Source of the DNA: Glycomyces luteolus
GTDB taxonomy: Bacteria > Actinomycetota > Actinomycetes > Mycobacteriales > Micromonosporaceae
Assembly: GCF_027622875.1 (NCBI RefSeq)
Contig: NZ_JAPZVP010000009.1
Coordinates: 36,091 to 100,090 of the forward strand
Reading direction: 5' to 3'
Length of the DNA stretch: 64,000 nt
Made by a program: the position numbers and the translations under genes. Shown one piece after another: positions 44,973-53,112 of this stretch; the stretch's first letter is position 1, and the number at the start of each line of letters is the position of its first letter. The notes under the pieces are model-generated. The model was given only the letters and a program-made list of their open reading frames with translations, was not told where the DNA came from and made no database searches.

Positions 44973-46513
44973 ACGAACTCCCGTTGCTGTCGGCGCTGGT
45001 CGCCGTGCCCCTGATCGGGGCGGTGGTGGTCGCGTCGATCCGCCGTGAGAGAGCCGATGTGGCCCGGTGGACCGCACTCGGCTTCTCCGGACTGGTCGCC
45101 GTGATCGCCGCGCTCGTGGCGATCGGCTTCGACTACGCCGAGGGCGCGCCGTGGCTCCAGTTCACGGAGTCCTATGCGTGGGTCGAGGCCTGGGATCTGA
45201 ACCTGTCGTGGGGGGTCGACGGCATCGCGCTGCTCATGGTCCTGCTCACGGTGGGGCTGACGCCGATCGCGATGCTCGCGGCCTGGCGGGACCTGGACGC
45301 GGTGAAGCGCTCGGTCCCGGCGTTCTTCGCGCTCATCCTCGCGCTCGAAGCGGCGATGCTCGCGACCTTCCTCGCCTCGAACGTGCTGCTGTTCTACTTC
45401 TTCTTCGAAGCGATGCTCGTGCCGATGTACTTCCTCATCGGCTCGTACGGGACCGGCCCGAAGAAGCAGTACGCGGCGGTGAAGTTCTTCCTGTACTCGC
45501 TGCTGGGCGGCCTGTTCATGCTCGTGGCCGTCATCAGCCTGTGGGTGAACAACGGCGGCGTCTTCGACTGGCAGACCCTTGTGGACACTGAGCCGATGGC
45601 GGCCGGGACGCTGCAGAACTGGCTGTTCCTCGGCTTCTTCATCGCGTTCGCGATCAAGGCCCCGTTCTTCCCGTTCCACACGTGGCTCCCGGACGCGGGC
45701 GGTGCGGCGCCTGCCGCGGTCGCCGCGCTGCTGGTCGGCGTGATGGACAAGATCGGGACGTTCGCGATCCTGCGCTACTGCCTGCCGCTGTTCCCCGATG
45801 CGACGCAGACCTTCGCGCCCTGGATCATCGGCATGAGCGTCATCGGCGTCGTCTACGCCGCGTTCGTCGCGATCGGGCAGACGGATCTGAAGCGGCTCGT
45901 CGCCTACACCTCGATCGCCCACTTCGGATTCATCGGCCTCGGGATCTTCGCGTTCACGCAGGCCTCTGCGACGGGCGCCGTCCTCTACATGTTCAACCAC
46001 GGCCTGGCGACGGGCCTGCTGTTCATCGTGGTCGGCTTCCTCGCGATCCGCCGCGGGTCCGCGCAGATCGCCGACTACGGCGGGGCCGCCAAGACCCTGC
46101 CGGTGCTCGCCGGGATCTTCCTGTTCGCCGGGCTCGCCTCGCTCTCGCTGCCGGGTACGGCACCGTTCATCTCGGAGTTCCTGGTCCTGTTCGGCGCCTT
46201 CACCGGCAACGAGCCGGTCGCGGTCGTCGCGACCCTGGGCATCATCCTGGCCGCCGCGTACGTGATCTGGATGTACCAGCGCACCATGCAGGGCGACCGG
46301 AACCCCGCGCTCGACAAGGTGCCCGCGATGAAGCGCGACCTCACCGTGCGCGAGAAGGCGCTCGTCGCGCCGCTGGTGATCGCGATCCTCGGCTTCGGGC
46401 TCTTCCCGCAGCCGCTGATCGACGCGGTCGAGCCGGCCGTGGACAACACGCTCCTCTTCATCTCGGGTTCGCCTGAGGACCTGCCCGCCGCCGAAGGAGT
46501 CACCAATGAATGA
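44969..46513 (+). CDS. nuoM: NADH-quinone oxidoreductase subunit M
   Basis: 514 residues, 14-helix antiporter-like subunit. Motifs: FYFFFEAMLVPMYFLIGSYG near 142 (key Glu), FHTWLPDAGGAAPAAVAALL near 237 and YMFNHGLATGLLFIVVG near 340. The stop lies inside nuoN (8-bp overlap). Confidence 0.96.
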   Translation: MNELPLLSALVAVPLIGAVVVASIRRERADVARWTALGFSGLVAVIAALVAIGFDYAEGAPWLQFTESYAWVEAWDLNLSWGVDGIALLMVLLTVGLTPIAMLAAWRDLDAVKRSVPAFFALILALEAAMLATFLASNVLLFYFFFEAMLVPMYFLIGSYGTGPKKQYAAVKFFLYSLLGGLFMLVAVISLWVNNGGVFDWQTLVDTEPMAAGTLQNWLFLGFFIAFAIKAPFFPFHTWLPDAGGAAPAAVAALLVGVMDKIGTFAILRYCLPLFPDATQTFAPWIIGMSVIGVVYAAFVAIGQTDLKRLVAYTSIAHFGFIGLGIFAFTQASATGAVLYMFNHGLATGLLFIVVGFLAIRRGSAQIADYGGAAKTLPVLAGIFLFAGLASLSLPGTAPFISEFLVLFGAFTGNEPVAVVATLGIILAAAYVIWMYQRTMQGDRNPALDKVPAMKRDLTVREKALVAPLVIAILGFGLFPQPLIDAVEPAVDNTLLFISGSPEDLPAAEGVTNE

Positions 46514-48059
46514 GGCCCAGCAAGCGGGGCTCCAGATCGACTGGGCCGGCCTGGCCCCCATGATCATCGTGTTCGTCGCGGCCTTCCTCGGACTCCTCGT
46601 CGAGGCCGCGGTCCCGAAGGGCCGCAGGCTGGTCGTGCAGGTGTCCCTCGCGGTGCTCGCCCTCGCCGCGGCGTTCGCCGCAGTGGTCCTGAACGCGGGC
46701 AAGAACAGTGCCGCCTTCGAGATCGAAGGGGTCGGGATCGGCTCGGTCGTCCTCGACGGCCCCGGCCTGTTCCTCCAAGGCACCTTGGCGATGCTCGCGA
46801 TCATCGCGGTCCTGCTCCTCGCCGAGCGCCGCACCACGCGCGGCGGCGACTTCGTCGCCGAGGCCGCCGTGGTCGCCGACTCGGCCGCGGACAAGGCCCA
46901 GCGGCGCGAGGACGGCGCGACGGAGATCTTCCCGCTGACGCTCTTCGCCGTCGGCGGCATGATGATGTTCGTGACCGCGGGCGACCTGCTCACGATGTTC
47001 GTCGCCCTCGAGATGCTCAGCCTCCCGCTGTACCTGCTGTGCGGCCTCGCCAAGCGCCGCCGCCTCATCAGCCAGGAGGCCGCGCTCAAGTACTTCCTGT
47101 TGGGCGCCTTCGCTTCCGCGTTCTACGTGTACGGCATGGCCATGCTCTACGGCTTCGCGGGCACGGTCGATCTCGCGGGCATCAACCAGGCGGGCACCGA
47201 CTCGGGCCAGCCGCGCATGTTCCTGTACATCGGCGTGGCGATGATCGCGGTGGCGATGCTCTTCAAGGCCGCGGCGGTCCCGTTCCACATGTGGACGCCC
47301 GATGTCTACACGGGCGCGCCGACCCCGGTCACCGCCCTGATGGCGGCCTGTGTGAAGGTCGCGGCCTTCGGCGGGCTGCTGCGGGTGTTCAACGTGGGCC
47401 TCGCGTCCTCGGCCTGGGACTGGCACCTGATCCTCACGGTGATCGCCGTGGCGACGATGCTGGGCGGCGCGATCTTCGCCGTGACGCAGCGGAACATCAA
47501 GCGGCTCTTGGCGTACAGCTCGATCGCCAACGCGGGCTACCTCCTCATCGGAGTGATCGCCCTCGGCGAGGCGGTCGGCCAGACCATGTTCTACCTGGCC
47601 GCCTACGGCTTCACCGTGATCGCCGCCTTCGCGGTGGTCTCGCTCGTGCGCGACGGCGACGAAGAGGCGACCCACCTGGCCCGCTGGGCCGGGCTCGGCA
47701 AGAAGTCCCCGGGCACCGCCGTGGTCGTCACGGTCCTCATGCTCGCCTTGGCGGGCCTGCCGTTCACGAGCGGGTTCACCGCCAAGTTCAGCCTGTTCAC
47801 CGCCGCGCTCCAAGCGGACGAACTCGGCCTCGTGATCGTCGGCGTGATCTCCTCGGCGATCCTGGCGTTCCCGTACTTGAAGGTGGTCGTCCTGCTCTGG
47901 CTCAACGAGCCCGCGCCCGACGCCCCCACGGTCAACCTGCCGAGCCCCATGGCAGGCACCGTCGTCGCCGCGGGCGTCGCCGCCACGATCATCCTCGGTG
48001 TGGCGCCCGGCTTCCTCCTCGACATCGTCGACCAGGCCAGCACCTTCCTGAACACCTAG
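46506..48059 (+). CDS. nuoN: NADH-quinone oxidoreductase subunit N
   Basis: 517 residues, antiporter-like subunit and last gene of the operon. Motifs: FVALEMLSLPLYLLCGLAKR near 166 (key Glu), FHMWTPDVYTGAPTPVTALM near 260 and YSSIANAGYLLIG near 338. A strong terminator follows 10 bp after the stop. Confidence 0.96.
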   Translation: MNEAQQAGLQIDWAGLAPMIIVFVAAFLGLLVEAAVPKGRRLVVQVSLAVLALAAAFAAVVLNAGKNSAAFEIEGVGIGSVVLDGPGLFLQGTLAMLAIIAVLLLAERRTTRGGDFVAEAAVVADSAADKAQRREDGATEIFPLTLFAVGGMMMFVTAGDLLTMFVALEMLSLPLYLLCGLAKRRRLISQEAALKYFLLGAFASAFYVYGMAMLYGFAGTVDLAGINQAGTDSGQPRMFLYIGVAMIAVAMLFKAAAVPFHMWTPDVYTGAPTPVTALMAACVKVAAFGGLLRVFNVGLASSAWDWHLILTVIAVATMLGGAIFAVTQRNIKRLLAYSSIANAGYLLIGVIALGEAVGQTMFYLAAYGFTVIAAFAVVSLVRDGDEEATHLARWAGLGKKSPGTAVVVTVLMLALAGLPFTSGFTAKFSLFTAALQADELGLVIVGVISSAILAFPYLKVVVLLWLNEPAPDAPTVNLPSPMAGTVVAAGVAATIILGVAPGFLLDIVDQASTFLNT

Positions 48060-48069
48060 CGAGCCGAGC

Positions 48070-48107
48070 GGAAAGCCGCGGGGAGCCGATGCTCCCCGCG
48101 GCTTTCC
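48070..48107. terminator. Terminator of the nuo operon
   Basis: A 17-bp perfect stem (48070-48086 with 48091-48107; core AAAGCCGCGGGGAGC) around loop CGAT. It sits between nuoN and the convergent sigma factor gene and can serve both. The 15-bp core recurs in the terminator at 49807-49840. Confidence 0.92.
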
Positions 48108-48112
48108 GGTTC

Positions 48113-48967
48113 TCAAAGGACCGTCAAGTCGATCTCGGCAAGGGCCGACTCGTCGGCCACGGCGTGGATCTCGGCGATGCGGTCGCCCTCGAAGCGCACG
48201 GTGAACAGCATGATGACCTTGCCGCGCGGGGCGAAGACGATGCCCGGTTCGCCGTTGAGGAGCACCGGGCGGGCCAGCACGGCCTGGCCCTTGAAGGCCT
48301 CGGCCACGGCGACCGCGCCGGTGAGACCGGTCCTGGCGCTCAGGAGACTGGCCGCGTCGTCAAGGCGCATGGTCACATTCGGGTCCAGCAGCGACAGGAG
48401 CGTTGCGAACTCGCCGTCCCGCGAGGCCTGAAGGAACGCCTCAACGGCTTGGAAGCGCCGCTTCCGGTTCCCATCCACAGTTGACGTCCCGCGCACTCGC
48501 TGGCGGGCGCGGCTGGCGAGGCGCTGCGTGGTCTCGGGGCTGCGTTCCACGATCGGGGCGATCTCCGCGAACGGCACCGCGAACATGTCGTGGAGGACGA
48601 ACGCCAGGCGCTCGACCGGCGATAGCGCGTCGAGGACGACGAGCATCGCCAGACCCACCGAATCCGCGAGCTGCGCCTCCTCTTCAGGATCGACTCGAGG
48701 CCGCAGGCGAACCTCCGCATCGTCGAGGGCCTCCTCCCGGCGGGCCTTGCGGGACCGCAGCATGTCCAGGCACACCCGGCTCACCACGGTGGTCAGCCAC
48801 CCGGCCGGGTTCTCGATCCCGGTGGCGTCCGCCCGAGAAGCCTTGATCCAGGCCTCCTGGACGGCGTCCTCGGCCTCGCTCAGCGACCCGAGGATCCGGT
48901 AGGCGACCGCGCGGAGATGCGTCCGGTGGGCCTCGAAAGCCTCCGCCGCAGAATTTTCTTCGGTCAT
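48113..48967 (-). CDS. ECF sigma factor, SigJ-type with SnoaL-like C-terminal domain
   Basis: 284 residues. Sigma region 2 has VAYRILGSLSEAEDAVQEAW near 20-40; region 4 has PVERLAFVLHDMFAVPFAEI near 116 and SPETTQRLASRARQRVR. After about residue 165 a SnoaL-like domain (FLQASRDGEFATLLSLLDPN) replaces an anti-sigma factor, as in the ECF41/SigJ group, where it regulates the sigma factor itself. These factors usually adjoin an oxidoreductase or decarboxylase gene; here a divergent SDR gene fits. The ATG at 48967 begins the conserved region. Confidence 0.88.
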   Translation of the reverse strand: MTEENSAAEAFEAHRTHLRAVAYRILGSLSEAEDAVQEAWIKASRADATGIENPAGWLTTVVSRVCLDMLRSRKARREEALDDAEVRLRPRVDPEEEAQLADSVGLAMLVVLDALSPVERLAFVLHDMFAVPFAEIAPIVERSPETTQRLASRARQRVRGTSTVDGNRKRRFQAVEAFLQASRDGEFATLLSLLDPNVTMRLDDAASLLSARTGLTGAVAVAEAFKGQAVLARPVLLNGEPGIVFAPRGKVIMLFTVRFEGDRIAEIHAVADESALAEIDLTVL

Positions 48968-49043
48968 CCGTCTGGTTCTTCCGTCGAGGTCCGTCAAAGA
49001 GATGCAAGGCCAATTCCGACACGGAGCGAGAAGGAAATCAACC

Positions 49044-49856
49044 ATGGGAGCCAACATGACGCAGCCGTCACAGACCTCGGTCCTCATCACCGGCGCCAAC
49101 AAGGGCCTCGGCCTCGAAGCCGCCCGCCGCCTCGGACACATGGGCTGGAAGGTCTTCCTCGGGTCACGCGACGAGGAACGCGGCCGCGAAGCCGTCGCGA
49201 AACTGGCCGCCGAAGGAGTGGACGCGATCCTCGTCCCGCTCGACGTGGCCTCGGACGAATCGGTGGCCGCCGCCCTCACGATCGTCCGCGAGCACACCGA
49301 ATCCCTCGACGTCCTCATCAACAACGCCGGCAACCCCGGCCACTTCGTCGCCCCCGAACTCGCGACCGCCGAAGAACTCCACGGCGTCTACGACACCAAC
49401 GTGTACGGCCCGGTCCGGGTCACGCACGCGTTCCTGCCGCTGCTCCAAGCCGCCGAGAACCCGCGGGTGATCATGGTGTCGAGCGGCGGCGGCTCGTTCG
49501 CGGTCATCACCGACCCGACCCAGCCCGTCGCCAGCATGCACGAACTCGCCTACAGCTCTTCGAAAGCCGCCCTCAACATGGTCACCGTCCGCTACGCCCA
49601 GGCGCTCCCCGGTATCAAGTTCAACGTCGTCACCCCCGGCGAGGTCGCCAACCGCAAGTTCGCCGCCACCGACATGAACGGCCACCGCGGCCAGCTCACC
49701 GTCACCGAAGGCACCGACCCCTTCATCGAACTCGCCACCATCGACGCCGACGGCCCCACCGGCATCTTCATCGACCGCCTCGGCCCCGTCGCCTGGTTAC
49801 AGGCAAAAAGCCGCGGGGAGCATTCGCTCCCCGCGGCTTTGTCGTACGAGGGCTAG
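49044..49856 (+). CDS. Short-chain dehydrogenase with readthrough C-terminus
   Basis: 270 residues. NAD(P)-binding TGANKGLGLEAAR near 16-28, NNAGN near 95 and catalytic YSSSKAA near 173 define a classical SDR. Relatives usually end at the motif GPVPW; here GPVAW is followed by TTA and 18 more codons that run through a terminator hairpin to a late TAG. The tail is thus probably the result of a lost stop codon. It is divergent from the ECF sigma factor and likely its target. The start at 49044 has AAGGA 8 bp upstream. Confidence 0.85.
   Translation: MGANMTQPSQTSVLITGANKGLGLEAARRLGHMGWKVFLGSRDEERGREAVAKLAAEGVDAILVPLDVASDESVAAALTIVREHTESLDVLINNAGNPGHFVAPELATAEELHGVYDTNVYGPVRVTHAFLPLLQAAENPRVIMVSSGGGSFAVITDPTQPVASMHELAYSSSKAALNMVTVRYAQALPGIKFNVVTPGEVANRKFAATDMNGHRGQLTVTEGTDPFIELATIDADGPTGIFIDRLGPVAWLQAKSRGEHSLPAALSYEG
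49807..49840. terminator. Terminator inside the 3' end of the SDR gene
   Basis: AAAGCCGCGGGGAGC, loop ATTC, GCTCCCCGCGGCTTT. The hairpin lies 9 bp after the expected end of the SDR reading frame but inside the actual one. It also follows the stop of the convergent membrane protein gene (4-bp overlap of stops). Its stem equals the core of the nuo terminator. Confidence 0.9.
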
Positions 49857-50401
49857 CTGACCTTGACCGCTTCGTGCTCGGCGGTGCTGGTGAGTTCGCG
49901 GTCGATCTCTTCGAAGAGCTCTTCGGCGGCGAACCAGGCCCTGGAGGCCCGGGTGCGCAGGAGGAGCAGGGCCACCGTCGGGAACGAGCCGCAGACGACG
50001 AGCATCGCGGCGGCGCTGATGAAGAAGGGCGCTTCATCGGGGAACGTGGCGAAGTACGCGCGCCCGAGGATCCACAGGTACATCGCGGCCGGGACGATCG
50101 CGAGGGCCCACCAGGCGGCCTTGACCGCGTGGGCCCGGCGCTTGCCGAGGCGGGTGGCGATGAAGGGCATCGAGACCGTGACCGCGACGCTGAGCAGGAT
50201 CGTGACCAGCCGTTCGAGGTCGATCGAGCCGATGACGTCCAGCATCGTGTCGTGGCTGGAGGAGGAGTTGGTCGCGTCGAAGAGGAAGCGCACACCGATC
50301 GAGTAGATCAGCAGGATCGCGGCGAACTGGAGCCAGATGACGCCTTGCGCGGCGAGGACGGACTTCGGCTTGGCAGAGGGCCCGTGGTTTCTGGGTCGCA
50401 C
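49853..50401 (-). CDS. Predicted membrane protein
   Basis: 182 residues with four hydrophobic segments (for example GVIWLQFAAILLIYSIGVRF near residue 20) and an acidic C-terminal tail (AEELFEEIDRELTSTAEHEA). I chose the GTG at 50401 with GGGAG just upstream; the longer frame to 50566 is Arg/Pro-rich and looks non-coding. Domain unknown. Its end overlaps the SDR gene end. Confidence 0.65.
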   Translation of the reverse strand: MRPRNHGPSAKPKSVLAAQGVIWLQFAAILLIYSIGVRFLFDATNSSSSHDTMLDVIGSIDLERLVTILLSVAVTVSMPFIATRLGKRRAHAVKAAWWALAIVPAAMYLWILGRAYFATFPDEAPFFISAAAMLVVCGSFPTVALLLLRTRASRAWFAAEELFEEIDRELTSTAEHEAVKVS

Positions 50402-50619
50402 TGCGCTCCCTTCTCGGCCGCGAACGCGGTCCGAAGGATCGCCCGGCGGACTGCGAAGTCGACGCCGGGTCGGCTGAGCTAAAGGCACGGCTCGCATGCT
50501 TCGCCGCGGCTGGGGGCGCCGCTTCCTGGGGAAAGCGACCTTTGAACGATAGCGAACGCCGGCCACCCGCGGGGACCCGGTGCGAGCCAGAACACGTTGC
50601 GTGTTCGTATCGTTTCACC

Positions 50620-50659
50620 TTGACAGTCATAATTCTGATAGCTACTGTCAAATGACAGT
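50620..50659 (+). promoter_or_regulatory. Promoter and TetR operator of the MFS-tetR operon
   Basis: TTGACA and TACTGT with a 17-bp spacer form a near-consensus promoter (50620-50648). The perfect palindrome ACTGTCA-AA-TGACAGT (50644-50659) overlaps the -10 box, and a further TGACAGT overlaps the -35. A bound repressor would block polymerase. The co-transcribed TetR is the obvious candidate. Confidence 0.85.
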
Positions 50660-50680
50660 TACTTCCAGAATTGAGGCGCC

Positions 50681-52207
50681 ATGGCACCCGCATCCACCCG
50701 CCGCCGCTGGTGGGCCCTCCTCTCGCTCCTGTTCGGCCTGCTCGTCGTCGGGCTCGACGTCACGATCCTCAACGTCGCCCTGCCGACCCTCGCCGTCGAC
50801 CTCGACGCCTCCACCGCCGAACTCCAGTGGATCGTCGACGCCTTCATCGTGGCGCTCGCCGCCCTGCTGCTACCCGCCGGACTCCTCGGCGACCGGCTCG
50901 GCCGCAAGAAGGTCCTCCTCGCCGGACTCGCGATCTTCGGCGCGGCCTGCGCCCTCGCCACCGCAGCCGACTCGGTGGGCGTGCTCATCGCCGCCCGCGC
51001 CCTCATGGGCGTCGGCGCGGCCGTGGTCATGCCCGTGTCGATCGCCGTGGTGCCCAGCATGTTCAGCGGCGCCGAACGCACCCGCGCCGTCGCGCTCCTG
51101 ACCGCCGGCATGGCGATCGGCCTGCCGCTCGGCCCGCTCCTCGGCGGCTGGCTCCTCGAGCACTACTGGTGGGGCTCGGTGTTCCTCATCAACCTGCCGC
51201 TCATCGTGATCGGCTTCTTCGCCATCGCCTTCCTGCTCCCCGAATCCACCGACCGCAGCGCCCCGCGCCTCCAGCCGTTCGCCACCTTCGCAGCTGTGCT
51301 CGGCTTGGCCGCGCTCGTGTACGGCCTCATCGAGGCGCCCGTCGACGGCTGGCTCTCCCCGGCCACGCTCATCGGCGGCATCGGCGGGCTCGCCCTGATC
51401 GTGCTGTTCGTGGTCTCGCAGGCCCGATCCGCCGCGCCCATGGTCGACCTCGGACTGTTCCGAGACCGGGCCTTCCTCTGGGGCTCGGTCATCGCCACCG
51501 CCGCCTCGATGCTCATGATGGGCACGCTCTTCCTAGTGCCGCAATATCTGCAGATCGTCGAGGGGCACAGTGCCTTCGGGACCGGCCTGCGGTTGCTGCC
51601 GATGATCGGCGGCCTCATGGTCGGCGGCCTCGGCGCCGAACGGCTGGCCGCCCGGTTCGGCTACCGCGCCACTGTGATCAGCGGTCTGATCCTCAGTGCT
51701 GCTGGATGCCTCGCCGCCACTGCCACCGACCCCGGCACGGGTTTCGGCCTGGTCGGCCTGTGGCTCGGCGTCCTCGGCGCGGGCTTCGGCATGTCCCTCG
51801 TGCCCGCGACGGACGCGGTCCTCGCGGCGCTCCCGCCCGACCGCGCCGCGATCGGCTCGGCCCTGATGCAGACGCTGCGCCAGACGGGCGGCGCGATCGG
51901 CGTGGCCGTGCTCGGGTCGATCGCCTCCAGCGTCTACCGGTCGGAACTCGACCTGCCGCCGCTCCCGGCCGAGGCCGCGGCCGCAGCCGAGGATTCCGTG
52001 GCCGGTGCCGCCGCGGTCGCCGAGGCGCTCGGCTCGCCGGAGGCCGCGCAGAGCGCCTTCAACGCGTTCACCGACGGGATGGGCGCGGTGTTCCTGGTCT
52101 GCGCCGTGCTCGCCGTCGTGGTCGCGTTCGCGGCGGGCCCGAGGTTCCCGAAGCGGCCCGAAGCGAGCGAGGCACAATCGCAGCATGAACCGTCCCGGGC
52201 TGCGTGA
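50681..52207 (+). CDS. MFS drug exporter, DHA2 (EmrB/QacA) family
   Basis: 508 residues with 14 predicted helices. Motifs: first helix LDVTILNVALPTLAVDL near 25-41, loop GDRLGRKKVLLAG near 69 (MFS motif A) and the helix-5 motif GMAIGLPLGPLLGGWLLEHY near 147 (motif C of proton antiporters). It probably expels hydrophobic drugs in exchange for protons. It is followed by an overlapping tetR gene, which would control it through the palindrome at the promoter. Confidence 0.92.
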   Translation: MAPASTRRRWWALLSLLFGLLVVGLDVTILNVALPTLAVDLDASTAELQWIVDAFIVALAALLLPAGLLGDRLGRKKVLLAGLAIFGAACALATAADSVGVLIAARALMGVGAAVVMPVSIAVVPSMFSGAERTRAVALLTAGMAIGLPLGPLLGGWLLEHYWWGSVFLINLPLIVIGFFAIAFLLPESTDRSAPRLQPFATFAAVLGLAALVYGLIEAPVDGWLSPATLIGGIGGLALIVLFVVSQARSAAPMVDLGLFRDRAFLWGSVIATAASMLMMGTLFLVPQYLQIVEGHSAFGTGLRLLPMIGGLMVGGLGAERLAARFGYRATVISGLILSAAGCLAATATDPGTGFGLVGLWLGVLGAGFGMSLVPATDAVLAALPPDRAAIGSALMQTLRQTGGAIGVAVLGSIASSVYRSELDLPPLPAEAAAAAEDSVAGAAAVAEALGSPEAAQSAFNAFTDGMGAVFLVCAVLAVVVAFAAGPRFPKRPEASEAQSQHEPSRAA

Positions 52208-52775
52208 GCGCAAGAAGATCGAGACCCTGCACCGGTTGCAGGAGGAGGCCCTGCGGCTCTTCGACGAGCAGGGCTACGACGAGACGACGATCGAGCAGAT
52301 CGCCGCGGCCGCGGGCGTCTCCCCCTCGACCTTCTACCGCTACTTCCCGGTGAAAGAGGACGTGGTCGTCCAGGACGAGTTCGACCCGCTCATCGTGAAC
52401 GTCTTCGAGAGCCAGCAGGAGGGGACCGCGCCGCTCGAAGCGCTGCGCGCGGTCCTCGCCGCGCTCTTCGCGGAGTTCACTGAGGAGGACATCGAACGCG
52501 TGCGACGCCGCGTGCGGATGATCTTCGCGGTCCCGGCCCTGCGCGCCCGCCAGGTCGGGCAGTCCGACGCCACCGAGCGGCTGCTGGCCGAGATGGTCGC
52601 CGAGCGTTCGGGCCGCTCGCCTGATGAGCTGGAAGTCCGGCACTTCACCGCGCTCGTCGTCGCTTCATGGACCGTGGCCATCAGCGCCTGGGCCGAAACC
52701 GAAGGCTCGAAAGACGACCTCGCCGCCAACCTCGACAAATGCCTCGCCCACCTCGAAGCGGGTGCCCCGCTCTGA
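52185..52775 (+). CDS. TetR family transcriptional regulator
   Basis: 196 residues. The N-terminal HTH is ATIEQIAAAAGVSPSTFYRY-like (TTIEQIAAAAGVSPSTFYRY, about 33-52). The C-terminal domain binds an unknown ligand. The ATG lies 23 bp inside the end of the exporter gene, so the two are one operon. It most likely represses the operon through the palindrome at 50644-50659. Confidence 0.9.
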   Translation: MNRPGLRERKKIETLHRLQEEALRLFDEQGYDETTIEQIAAAAGVSPSTFYRYFPVKEDVVVQDEFDPLIVNVFESQQEGTAPLEALRAVLAALFAEFTEEDIERVRRRVRMIFAVPALRARQVGQSDATERLLAEMVAERSGRSPDELEVRHFTALVVASWTVAISAWAETEGSKDDLAANLDKCLAHLEAGAPL

Positions 52776-52837
52776 CAGCCGATTCAGCACGGGGAAGCGA
52801 AGCGGCCGCTGCGTGAAGCGGCGGCGAAGGCCGCGCA

Positions 52838-53072
52838 GTGAGTTACGTCGTCCAGTGGGAACCGGTCGTGGTCGCGCAGGTCTCACGGTTCACGGCAACG
52901 CACGCCAGCGAGCTCGAAGAGCTCTTGGCGTTCCTTGACCTGCTGGAGGAGGACCCGCGGCCGACGGGCTCGGTCGCATGGGGGCCGGACTACCGGCGCG
53001 CCCGCGTGGAGGGTGCTCTACAGGATCGACGTCATCGGCATCGAGAATGCAGAGCAGACCGAAAGCTCGTGA
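52838..53072 (+). pseudogene. Frameshifted RelE/ParE-type toxin gene remnant
   Basis: Frame 1 starts as a RelE/ParE-like toxin (SYVVQWEPVVVAQVSRF ... ELEELLAFLDLLEEDPRPTG ... DYRRAR). At about 53005 the match moves to the +1 frame, which reads WRVLYRIDVIGIENAEQTES and then stops at 53070-53072; WRVLYRID is the typical RelE/ParE beta-strand core. A small deletion therefore seems to have broken the gene. No antitoxin gene adjoins it. Confidence 0.65.
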
Positions 53073-53112
53073 GACCGCCGGTGAGCGCGGGTCCCGGGCC
53101 GGGGCCGCTGAA

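Noticed and set aside
43254-48116. Long minus-strand frames opposite nuoL, nuoM and nuoN
   Set aside because: Their His/Asp/Glu/Arg-rich translations are typical antisense shadows of membrane protein genes, and every base is explained by the nuo genes.
49002-49043. Upstream start for the SDR gene
   Set aside because: It has no ribosome site and adds a basic segment without similarity. The ATG at 49044 has a proper Shine-Dalgarno sequence.
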